Assembly: GCF_016802725.1 (NCBI RefSeq)
Contig: NC_052667.1
Location: forward strand, 21,102,346 to 21,166,345
Direction: 5' to 3'
Source: Solenopsis invicta
Taxonomy: Eukaryota; Arthropoda; Insecta; Hymenoptera; Formicidae
DNA length: 64,000 bases
Both the position numbers and the translations under genes were made by a program. This document shows positions 1-12,600 of the stretch, in pieces (the first letter of the stretch is position 1; each line of letters begins with the position of its first letter). The notes under the pieces were generated by a model, which did no database searches, had not been told where the DNA came from, and was given only the letters and a program-made list of their open reading frames with translations.

Positions 1-368
1 GGAGACTGAATTATTCGATCGACCTGATTACGTGAAGGTCTCGGGAAGCTCCTCGCAGTTCTTTACACGTTCGAGTTCGGCCATTATTTATCTGTGATGA
101 CTCTCGTACTCCGTAGAATAAAATATGACTGTGTTATTTGTAGTTTGGAGAAAATGCTTCGATACGTTCTGCATACATATTTATAGCAGTTATTTCTGAA
201 TTGATCTACGTTCGGATTTTATAACGATACTTATATCGAGTCTTAAAGTATTTAATACTTGTCACTGTGACAAGTCAAATCCGGAAGTGGATAAAATTCA
301 ATTTAGTACTTAGCTAAGGAAGATTGATTCTAAATGCATTATTGAATTTATTTACAATTTTGTTACAG
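1..368 (+). other. 3' part of a kuz intron
   Basis: AT-rich sequence ending in a pyrimidine-poor tract and ttacag. I see no coding potential. It is the end of the intron that separates the signal-peptide exon(s) from the first visible exon. Confidence 0.85.
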
Positions 369-632
369 CTCGTCGATTGAACGAGTACATCCGTCACTAC
401 GAAACGCTGTCATATCCCGTCGAGGAGGTCCACCGAAGTCATCTGAGGGCGAAGAGGTCGATCAATCGCGACAGTACTGTGACGTTAAAGTTTCGCGCGC
501 ACGGCAAGGACTTCCACATTCGATTAAAACGGGACTTGACCACCTTTAGCAACAACTTAATTATTGAAGGATCAACGGGGGAGAGACAGTACGACTCCGA
601 CGTCTCTCACGTTTATCAGGGCAACTTAGTTG
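369..632 (+). CDS. kuz: kuz exon: prodomain start (LNEYIRHYE)
   Basis: The acceptor is ttgttacag ending at 368; the donor is g|gtacgt after 632 (exit phase 1). It encodes residues 1-87, including [13 protein letters not shown] and the basic RAKR, which match the N-terminal ADAM10 prodomain just after the signal peptide. Two bases of an incomplete codon open the exon, so at least one upstream coding exon exists outside the window. Confidence 0.95.
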
Positions 633-3600
633 GTACGTTTTATCGTAAGACAAATATCTACAATACGAGATATTTTTGTTAAACCACTTTTAACTATCCA
701 ATAAATTTATATGTTTTTAAATAACGTGCAATTAAAGAGCGTAACGAAACATGACTACAAGTTGATAGATTCGATTTTATTGTTTTCAAATAGAATCACA
801 CATGTTCAGGGATGAAATAGAATCACTTGATATATAATCAATTAAGAGAATGAACTCTTGTATACGTGCACACAGATATGCACATAAATAACACCATTGC
901 TATGTATGGATATCAAGATTTCATGCTCTTTGACTATGTATAAAGTTTCTAAAAACGTGCTTCATTCAATTTTATTGTTTTAATAAGATGGGATCAAAAT
1001 CACCTGCTCGCAATTTCTATTTATACTTTTGTAAATTTATCATTGCGATTTTATTTTTATACAATGTGACCTATCGAAACAGATGGTATAGGATCGTCGT
1101 GCAACGTTACAATACACTCGTCATGGTACATCGATCGTGCTAAAATTGTATGTCACTTGCTATTAATTTACTTGTTATATCCTTCTGTTTAGTGATTTGC
1201 GTTTTCCGTATGTTTTTCAACACAGTATTTTTCAGCTGTTTCTACAATGTTTGTCGTAAAAAAAGTGCGGTTGTTCAAAGTTATTCTCGTGTATATAGTA
1301 TTTAATGCTAGAGGTCTGTAACTTGAACAGTATACATGTATCGACGCACATTTCCAAATATAGACTCGTACTATTATGACATCAAGTCAGCAATCTTCTT
1401 GGTGTCCCATATATTCGCATAAATGACGCTCGTAAATGTAAAGTTACACGGAATCGATCGGCAGCGATCGCTCGAACTTTTGCTCGCGAGAGGTTCACGT
1501 AGATATCGGCTTAAAATTCTATGAGTTTCTGTGTTTATACACGTAGTCGCAACATCCTCTGAAAATATTTATTGTCGGAGAAATAGTGGCATTTGTTTCT
1601 GCAAAAGTAATAGACTGCATGTACGCCGAACGAAAGCGGTAAAGGCTATATAAAGTATTCGAGACGGTAAATATCGAAACGCTGATTTTACAAATTATGA
1701 GCTTTAACACGTGAATATTTGCTTGCCATTGTAATGTTCGTAATAGCGTTAATTTTGTAATGGTATACCCAGAGATATAACACTAGAAAATATAAAATAG
1801 AAAACCATTTTTCTTTGAATCAAAGTAAAATTAAAATAATATAATTATGTTGCAAATTGTCGATTTTAGCAGATTAAACATCATTTTTTACCTTTTTTTT
1901 TTACATCAAGCAAAATTAATTTGAATGGAGTCTTGACGTCACACTTAGAATTACCAAGATGTTTATTATTCTAAAGTTGCAACGAAACATGGAATCTAAT
2001 CAAATCCCGCTAAAGGAAAGTCGTCTTCAAATCCACCGCAGAATACGTTGCTGAAGTTTAACGTTATCCTTACGAGACACTCTGCATATTCAAAGAACTT
2101 CCATCAAAATAAACTAAATTTAACAGAAGTAGAGGGAAGTGCTCTCAACTGTACAAACAAAGAGTCATACTTAAATTTGTAACCACGGCACACTCGGTAG
2201 CCTGTCCGACCTCTGCGTTCGTTTCGTTGTCAGTACGCATTCCGGTTACATTCTGCATTGTATAGCTTCGACGAGGTGGTACCATTTCTTTACATCGCTT
2301 CCCAATGCCAGGTGTAACACGCAAATGTGCGTGTCAACATAGATATCAGATGGAACCTTTATTTTCAGTCAGGTGATTTACGGAGGTTCAGCAAGCAACG
2401 TTTTAGATAATGAATATCAGCGGAAAACGGTTTATTTATTATTTTGTGTCACGATTTTCCGCGAATTATCCACAGCCCCGATTTCCATCGCATAACATTA
2501 CGAGGAGGCATATTTCAATTTAGGGATTGAAGAAATTCTCGAGTTGTAGGTTTAGCTGTACTAGCACTTCGTCATTATTACTAAGTTTTTCGAAATATAA
2601 TTTTTGTGAAGAATTTTGTAACTCATTTCTTTCAACCAATTTTTCCACTAGTTTTTTAACCAATTTGGAAAAAAGTAATTTATTTGAAAAATCTCTTTTT
2701 TGTATTAGAAATCTTTATAGATATTATATAGCACAGATATTGTATAATATGTAGATATTTTATTATATAAACACTAATAAATTTTTTGTTTAATATTTTT
2801 GTACCTATGAAAGCTTAAAGAATAATGAATAATGCTAGTGCTAGAAATGTGTGTACGCGGGCGAAAAAGAACTCTAGAGTGACATTAGAGGCTGTTCAAA
2901 ACGTTTTCCGTATCGGAAGTGAAAGATTCCCTTTGTTCTCGCATCAAAGGAATTTTGAATTGCGATAAGCTCGGTGGTGCGGGCGACTCCGTTTTCCTGC
3001 GATCTATTATCTAAAGGGGAAAAGGATATGTGCGCGAAACGCCTTTTGAATATTCTCTCTATTATTGTCGTTTACTCGCTATCTGCAGTACGCTGAGGTT
3101 TTGTCCTCCGCTTTTAATGATTCAACACTATCTTTTCATGTCAGGTGCGTTAGTCGAAAATGTGTCGCAAAATATTTTCCATGCATAATACGTGACGAAG
3201 ATACGATTCCGACATCTCCTTTAGAACCAAATGTATTTTTGTCGACAAACGTGGTTTCTTTGCTCAAAGGAAAATAAAATATTCATTGCACGTTTTATTG
3301 AAGAAATTTTCAAATCGAATGATATAACTGTGGAATCTGAATTCTCGAATTTCGCGGATGATTGACAAAAAGCCATCCCTTTTTTCCGTTATATTATTTC
3401 CTTTGATATACTAGTTTCACAATATCATTTATTTTATAAAAATATAGAGATTTTCGCAAAAACAAAACTGTAAAAAATTGCAACATATTTTTTTCATACA
3501 TGCTGCACGCATTGGAGAATAAGTTAAAAAGCGATTATATTAAGATGAAGAATTAACAAATATCACAAATATTGCAAATACAAAGTAAAAATTTTGGTTG

Positions 3601-6600
3601 AAAATTATTAAACAAATTGATTGATATAAACGCGTAATAGAATCTTATTTCTGAAACATCAATAGAATATACAACTTTGTTTTATATTAAAAATAAAATC
3701 ACTTAAATGTAATTGAGTTAAATTTCATCAAAAGTCTTATTATTAAAATATCGATATTAAACAAAGTAATTACGGAATTTCTTAAGTTCTAAACGAAGAA
3801 ATTGGCACGTAGATCATTTGTATGTGAAGCATTCCCTAATTACAGAGAACATTTTGCGTACAGTACATTTACATACTTATAAATTTTTCAACGTTACGAT
3901 TAAATTAGGTTTCTACTTTGTCCTATTTTTTATTTTTCATTTTCACCGAAAGATAAAAATATGCATGCGCGCTATTAATTTTCCTACGTGCGTTTCGGTT
4001 AAGGGAATAAATTAGACAGCGAGACAGCAAAAGCAAGTTGCTGCATAAGCCAGCAGTTTCTGGTGCAAAAAGTTTTGCTGAGAGATGAAGTTTCCACCAT
4101 CATCGATACTTTTTCAAGCGAAGTGAGAGTCACATTTGTTCTAACATGGTTTCTTACTCGCATGTGCATTTATCCAAATTATCTAAATTATTACTTCCAT
4201 AATTTTTTTTACTTTAATCGTAATAAAGTACAGGTAAAGAAACACAAAAAGGAGCATTTTTAACTTTAATCTTTATATTTTAATGTCATTTTTGGGAGAA
4301 ATATAATTATTAATGTGTCTCATGTTTACAGATTAATGCATATAATTCTTTAAAGATTTATCACATCATAGAAATGTACATATTGGTCTAATATTAAATT
4401 TAATATTAAATAGAAATTGATTTTGCTATAAATATCTTTATCCTTTATATAATTCAAATAAAACGAGAAATTTATGCTTTTAAAGATTTATCGCCAGAAT
4501 TAAGATGAAAAAAATGTATAGATAGATATTCTCGACACGCATCTGATCAGGAATATATCTTCTGCTTTCAGGCGAACCTGGTAGCCACGTGTTTGGAAGT
4601 GTCAGTGATGGAGTCTTCCACGGGAAGATAGTATCACCGAAAAGTGGTGCGTGGTACGTGGAAAGGGCGCATTACTACTTTCCGTCGCATGAGATAAACG
4701 AGACGCTGCATTCTGTGATCTATCACGAAAATGACGTCGGTGATCCGTACGTGGACGTTCGACAAGGTAAAGTGCAAAAAAAAGACAGGATTCTTTTTTT
4801 TTTATCAATATTATCTCTATAATCTTATTATTGTTCATGCATAAATTGTGAATGCAAATATAGTTTATTTAGCGGGGAAACTTTTAACCTCAGGAAATTT
4901 GTTATAAACTTTCAATATTAGAGTTCGTTACTCGTTTATTGCTGGTTTATTTTAACAATATACTTTTATTACAAAATATTTAGTTTTAATTAAGCTAAAA
5001 ATTAATTGAGTGTAAAGCTAAAAAAAAGCAACATTTTAACTTTTAAATTATCTTTTTAAATATCAAAAAATATTGCAGTGTATCAATTTTTATGTGATTC
5101 CACCGTAATTTTTTAATATTATTGCGTTTTGTAGAGAAAATATGTAATAAATAAATATTTCTTTGTTTTTCACACTTTACAAGCTTTCGATTAGTTTATT
5201 TAGTTTATTTATATTCGTAAACTTACGGACGATAACACAAACTGTGTATTAGTCGGGAGTCGCAAAAGTTTGTTTAATATCTGATCGAAAGAACTTGTAT
5301 AATGACTTTGAACAAAGCTTCGAGTTTCATTATGCACACGAAGAAGCAGTGCATAATAATATGCGTTTCGCATATTCGAAGAAAATGATAAATTTAGATT
5401 GGAAACGATTTACTTAACCACCGGTTTACCGATAATAATTGTTATGTCTGTCGTGCATGAAAGATTTACTAATTATAAGGCGGCTATCGTCCGAGAACGT
5501 TTTTGAACGCTCGTTTGAATATGTTGTTCAATGCGAGGACCTCGAAGGCGCTTCACGACATCGTGCACTTCCACTTTCCACCCTTTTGTCACGCGATGCT
5601 CATCTTCCGCTCTCTTCTGGGAACATCTTCCGCTTTTTTTCTTTAACACTTGTTTTTAAAAACACCTTCACCTTAATGAAAGCGTTGATTAATTGAGGAT
5701 GATTGTGATAAAAGAGTTCCTTCATAGACATGTTAATTAGCTCTCTGCCGAGAGTAAACACGAACTTACACGTCATGTATAATTTTGTTAAAATAATAAT
5801 ATGTCTTTAATCTTTAATAAGAAGTGGACGTTTCGACTTTACAGAGTTCTCTTCAGCACGCATATAAATTGATTTGACGTGATAAAATCGTGGAAGATAC
5901 ATAATGATGTTGATATTTCAATAATTTATATGCGTGCTGAAAAGCAGTCTAAAGTCGAAACGTCCACTTACTTTTAAAAATTAAAGACGCATTATTATTT
6001 TAATACCTAATAGTTTGCTCGCTTTATTTGTCTTTTTTACATATTGTTATTGTATCGAATTATTTTCTTGAAGTTCATACGCGAGCTGATATCCTATTAA
6101 ATTGTATAATTTTGTTATTATTTACGCATTGATTCACTGAGATATTCTATTGTTACAAAGTCTCTCCGACAATAAAAAGTACTGTGTTTTGAGAACAAAG
6201 TTTCCTGCATCCAGGCAAAATTAGATTTGAATTCAGAATTTGTCGCAGAATTAGCCAATTCAAACGGAACTGCCAAACTCTTGGTACTCTTTTATGCATA
6301 CGCTTATATACGGGAAACGAAGCAACCACTAGCGTAAGATTGCGCCGTTGCAGCGTGGCTATGGATATCGAAAAGTCCATGGTGGCGGTACGAATTCCAT
6401 GCACCATTTAGAGTATTGTTAGGAAGGAAAGTAGTCCGTTTGGATAGGTGCGCGGGGTGGAAATGCCGAGAGTGCACTCTTCCGTCCTGAATCGGGCGTA
6501 GTCAGCACGGTTGCAGCTACACGGACGACTGGCGAATTTCGTGCTGCGCAATCCACCGTCGTCACCGGTAGTAGCCAACGTTGAAATAAACAGGCCGGTG

Positions 6601-9600
6601 TATTGCGTGTAATATTTATCACACCGCCCGTCCATGCATGCTGCGTGGCCCGAATCTCTCGCTGTGTTTGCTCCCCGGAAACACGTCCAACGTTATGAGT
6701 TTGCTACATTTATTGGAGCATTGCACAAGGCACGATGACACGAAGGAGAGTACAGTAGGATGAAACAAAATGTGCTTAACGTTCTCGGACCAAACTCTCT
6801 CGGAGCATGATGCATTATTACACGTACGATAGATAATATTAAAGACTATCGCGAGAAAATCACAGAGAAAAAATTGAAGCGTGATTTATTAAAAGAGTTG
6901 AATCCCTTTTTTCTTGAACGTAGAAGTAATGCGATTCTCGGGTCGCGCGTGAATCTTAAATGTATCGTTCGAAGCTCCAATGTTAACGAGTGTAATGCGC
7001 GCAGCAGGAGAAACGAGCAGCACTCGATCAGTCGTCCCGTCGACGTTTCTTTCATTTCCACGTCATGAAATGTCTATTAACACTAGCACGTAGGCGGCGA
7101 TAATAGACAGCAATAGCACAGACAGCCAATATCGTCACGCCTGAAACGCCGAGTCATTAAAGCTCGCGGCTTACGGTTAACCATCCAATAAAGCCGACAG
7201 TCACGATTATCTCGGCTGTATCTGCGATGTTATTGATTCGTACTTATGCGAAATGATTTCGGACGATGAATTGAGAGAATGTCTGTAAGAGGAAATTTTA
7301 TTAATCTCGGTTCATTGATATTGTCACCGTCAGGTGCAAATCAAAAATATATTTATTTTATACAACTGATGTAAAATATTCATACTTTGAGAAGAATAAC
7401 ACAATTACTCTACAATGTGCCAGGGAAGTCGCAGAATTGCAATACATTAATCTTCTTATTTACTAAAAAAAAAAGTAAAAGCTACAGATATTACGAAGAA
7501 ACGCTGCAAACTCGTTAGCGAATGAGCCATATCGAGTGAAGAGGTTTCCTCTTCGGAATCAGCGATCTGAAATCGTGCAAGTTGGTTTCCGATGAACCGC
7601 GTACTCGCGTATGCAGATATTTCCGCGGGTAACAACGTTGTTATATACCGCGGTACGACACCCGGGAGACCGCGACAAGGTCGCCATTAGTCGCCGCATT
7701 ATGTCCATATATTCGCTTCACGCAGATACCTCGAGCGTATTGCCAGGAATTGTGCCAATGATTAAGCCGCATGTGCGCCGCTGTTTCGGTGACAACGCGA
7801 CTCACGCGATGCAGATTGCACGGTACGTGACCTGGCTTCCGCGTCGTTATTACGCGCTCTGTATTCCCATCCAAAGACACTTTAGGATATAGACTTCGGC
7901 CTACCTATAGGAGAGCTCGAAGCGCATGTATCTCGGTCCCATCGATGATGTAAGACTCCCACGTGGCCCGTGGATGTTTCGAGTTCCACGACCAGATTCA
8001 GAATTAATGGCAATGAACTTTGCCATTAATTAGGAACCTTGTGGCGCTTCCTGGCTAACGATTCGCTCCCAGATTTTCATCTACCGCAGTTCAGGGAGCA
8101 GAAATACCGTTGGCCGCTATTATCATCCTATTTCCCGTTAGGGTCAATTCGAGCTATGAATAATTGGGCGTGTCTCAACGTGTCAAAGTTAGCATTAATC
8201 TTTATCGTTCTTTTTAATAATTGGTAATTAATTTTATCATTAAAAACTTTTGTAGTGGTAGATAAAAAGTAGATAAAGTAAAAAGTTAAACTCTCTGCAA
8301 ATTTTTTTTATAGAACATTTTTTTAAAACAGGATTTATGATTGCAATATATATTCAAAATAATATTGAAATAATAAATTTAAACAATAAACGTGCACAGA
8401 TTTTATTGATTCGAGGAAATTAATTTATTTTCGAAATTGTTTTCCAGCAATTTAATCAGTATAACATGCACAATACTATGTTTTCGTTATGAAATGATAT
8501 CGAGTCAATGATGAATTTTTCAGGTGATGGCGGTGGATGTGGCATTACTAACCGGGATGTGATAGATTGGATGGAGAGTGTGCAGAATTCCGCCCTACCG
8601 GATGAATCGCCTAAGATAGTCCCGTCGGCGAACCAGAAGGAGCCGAAACCAAATGTCGCACCCTGGAACGGTGATCCCCAGGAGGCTCCCGGTCACAAGT
8701 ACACTAGAGAAGCTAATGAACCTAGTCATCGCAGGCCACGAAGAGCGACCAGGTCGAAAGAAAACAACACCTGTTCGCTCTTTATACAAACGGATCCTCT
8801 TATATGGAGGCACATCTCCGAACAGGTATGTGAAATTTCTTTCAATTTCGCAAATTCACTGGAAAAATATCCTTTAAAAATTTTTTTAACGAAAATCGAT
8901 CATCGAAATTACGTATCATTTTTTAAATACTATTTCTCTTTCTTCTGTAATTATATTTTGAGAATATTTGAATGCAATTTACATCTTATCCAGTAAGAGA
9001 TATCTCTTGTTGTTTCTCTTGCTTTATGAAGCTTATTTAAACTTGAATGTACGAAGAAAATTAGGATATTCAATTAAATAAAAAAAAAAATATATATATA
9101 TTTTTTTTATTTTTTTTGTAATGTATTTATTCTGTAAAAATTGAACATTGCTTTCCCTACATCTCACTCTTTAATTTATTAAGCGATAAAAAGGAAGAAT
9201 GCACAAAACTGACATTTATAATCATGTAAAAAAAGTAAAAGCAGGGGAGCAGATTGTTAAAATGAATGACCCAATTCTCGCTGGCAATTTGTAACTAGAG
9301 AATGCCAGTATTTCCTTACACAATAGAGAAATACCTCGAATACCGACCGTTCTCTTCCTATGGTCACATTCATATGCGTTTTCGTCGGCAGCACGGTCAG
9401 TGCAATTCCCCTTTGCATTTTCTCAACAAACCAGACACCATCCGCATTCCGTTCTTCACAAAAAGAATATTCCTATCCCCATGCGCCCTATGTTCCGACT
9501 TTGATATCGCTTGTACGCTTGCATACATTGCGTTCCACCGAAAGCAATTATAATGATTTTTTTAGACGCTTGAATTTTTTCAAGCTTCTCTTTACAAAAA

Positions 9601-12600
9601 CGTTCTGCTCACAAAGAGATATTGAAAACGTTGAAATTTGGGAAATACATTCGTAGATTAGATTTTATTAAATGTAAATGTTCACATATATGTGACTATA
9701 AATTTTTCATGAGAAATTCTCAATATTTGAAACTTAATTATAAACTGTTTGATGTTGGAAATTGAAAACTTCCATATCAGAAATTTCGTGAATACATTAT
9801 ATTTTTTTATCAAGTATGAATATGCCAAGGAAAAAATTCTACCACGTCCCGTAGAATAAGGAATAGAACAATTTCACCTACAGTTGCCACGGATATTCAG
9901 TGTTGATGTTTTTATTCGCAGCTACATCACGACGCGGAGAAAACCAGAGAGGAAATATTGTCCTTGATCGCGCACCACGTCACCGCCGTGAATTACATCT
10001 ATAGGGACACGAAATTCGATGGCAGGACTGAGCATAGAAACATCAAGTTCGAGGTTCAACGAATAAAGGTAACGATATTGCGCCAAAAATAACATCCGCC
10101 GATGTGCGAATGCTCGCTCGTCAAACTGACACACTCGTTATATCTGATAACAGATCGATGACGAGACGGCATGCACACCTCAACAACCGTACAGCGAACC
10201 GAACCCCTTCTGTTTGGAGAACATCGACGTTAGCAACTTCTTGAATCTCCATTCTCTCTCGAATCACGAGGACTTCTGCCTCGCCTATGTTTTCACTTAC
10301 AGGTAAGCGGAGTAACGAAATATCGCGTTATGCGCCCGTTTACGCCTGCTTCGTAAACATTGTTTCACGTCATATTTTGTCGACAGAGACTTCACTGGTG
10401 GTACTCTCGGGCTCGCCTGGGTCGCTTCCGCGTCTGGTGCGTCCGGTGGTATTTGCGAAAAATTTAAAACTTATACCGAGACCGTGTCCGGCCTGTATCA
10501 ATCTACTAAGAGATCCCTGAATACCGGTATCATAACTTTCGTGAATTACAACAGCCGTGTGCCGCCTAAAGTGTCACAGCTGACTCTGGCGCATGAAATA
10601 GGTCATAACTTTGGATCACCGGTAAATAAAAAAAAAATTTGTTTTCTCATAGATACACGTGTTCAATTTGTTCTGAACAGAGGTAACAATAATGTTCACC
10701 TTTTTTTTCCAGCACGATTTTCCACCGGAATGCAGACCGGGAGGCTTGGACGGTAATTACATTATGTTCGCCTCGGCGACGAGCGGAAATCGACCGAACA
10801 ACAGCAAGTTTTCAAAGTGCAGCATTGGCAATATCAGCAACGTCCTAGATGCTATCGAGGATAATAAGAAGAGGAACTGTTTCACTGGTATTTTTACATC
10901 ACATTTTTCCTTCACACTACAACAGTCTTCGGAACGGAATAAGCGAGAAATAGAAAGAAACGTTGTTTTTTCTAATATTTCCACTTGCCTAACATAATTT
11001 ATTGCATTTCTTATGTACAGGAGCGTTTTGCGGGAATAAAATTGTCGAAGCTGGCGAGGAGTGTGACTGTGGATACGATGATAACGAGTGCGTGGACAAG
11101 TGCTGCTATCCTAGACAGGTGTCTGAGTTGGATAAGATCAAGAATGACACGGCGAAAGGTTGCCATAGGAAATACGGGACACAATGCAGGTACGCAATGC
11201 GTGCAAGCAAAACGCAACCGGATGTGACATTGATCGGTGCCCCTTCGATTCATATCCCTCATAAATGTAATTATGCGTTTGCAGTCCTAGTCAAGGACCC
11301 TGCTGTTCGAGTGAAACGTGCCAGTTTGTACCCCTCTCTCATCGAGTCCAGTGCAGGGCCGAATCGGACTGTAGTTACAATTCTACATGCAATGGAAAGT
11401 CCTCCGAATGCCCAGCGCCGTTACCGAAAGCCAACAAGACTAGATGCAATGAGGGCACTCAAGTAATCACGCTCTGTTATTCTGTGAATTGTACGATTTA
11501 GCGGCCGTTGACTCTGGTTTCAACAACGCATTATTTACAGTTGTGCATCAACGGGGAGTGCACGGGATCTATTTGTCTGGAGTGGAATCTGACAGAGTGC
11601 TTTTTAACGAGCAGCATCATACCGAACATCGACAAGCGAAAGCTCTGCGAATTAGCCTGTCAAAATGGGACTGATACATCAACGTGTCGTGGGACGAGCG
11701 AATTTGCACACATGGTGGGATTACCCGAGGGTGGAATGAGTCTCAGACCTGGTTCACCTTGCGATAATTTTCAGGTAAAATTATTAATTTATTTAAGAAT
11801 GAAATGGTATATTATTTTTTTTTAAGTAATATAAAATTTTTATTTTTTCTTTAGGGTTACTGCGATGTTTTCTTGAAATGCCGAGCCGTCGATACGGAAG
11901 GACCGCTTGCGAGATTGAAAAACCTGTTGTTCAACAAAGAAACTTTATCCTCGGTGGCGCAATGGATAACTGTGAGTATGGGCGTTTTACTTATGATTCT
12001 ATGTATTATTCTATTAATGTGTGTTATTTGTTTTAGGAATTTTGGTGGGCGGTGTTATTAATGGGTATAGCTTTCATCATATTTATGGGATTGTTTATCA
12101 AATGTTGTGCTGTGCACATTCCTTCCACTAATCCTAAAAAGCCGCCTGCGAGGCGCATCAGTGATACATTAACAAGACCAATGAATACCCTTAGAAGAAT
12201 GGTAAGAACACATCAATTATTTTTATATATAAAAGTTTGCCCGTTATTTGAAAGATATTTGGAAAAGTCATTTCGTTTACACGTTTATTATTTTTATTAC
12301 AGCGACATCCGCATGGTGGTGGTGGAGCTGGGCCAAGAAGTATACCTCCAAGACCAAGTCAAGGTGGACACGGATCGCGTGGACCCTCTCATGGTTATGG
12401 GGAGGGTAGAGGTGCTCAATATTATCCAAAAGGTGAATTAGTTTATTTAAACCTTTTACACTCATTTCTCGTTGCTTGAGTTTAGTTCTTACGCTTAAGC
12501 ACCAATCAACACATTGCATACATCATAAAAATGCTCTAATGTCAAAGAATACTAACTAATTACGGATTAAACTCAAGTTAACGTTGTTCGCGTTTTCTCA

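Larger units (their letters stand above)
4767..8523 (+). other. kuz intron (3.8 kb) with a hairpin element
   Basis: Holds a large foldback element (5789-6002) and a short perfect hairpin (8003-8030). Between about 6.2 and 8.0 kb the base composition turns more GC-rich than the rest of the intron, which could be regulatory. Open frames there overlap on both strands and show no domain, so I do not call genes. Confidence 0.8.

Noticed and set aside
6153..7892. Open frames inside the third visible kuz intron region (6.15-6.64 and 7.61-7.89 kb)
   Set aside because: Open on both strands at once or abutting in different frames, with no recognisable protein and no nested-gene signals.
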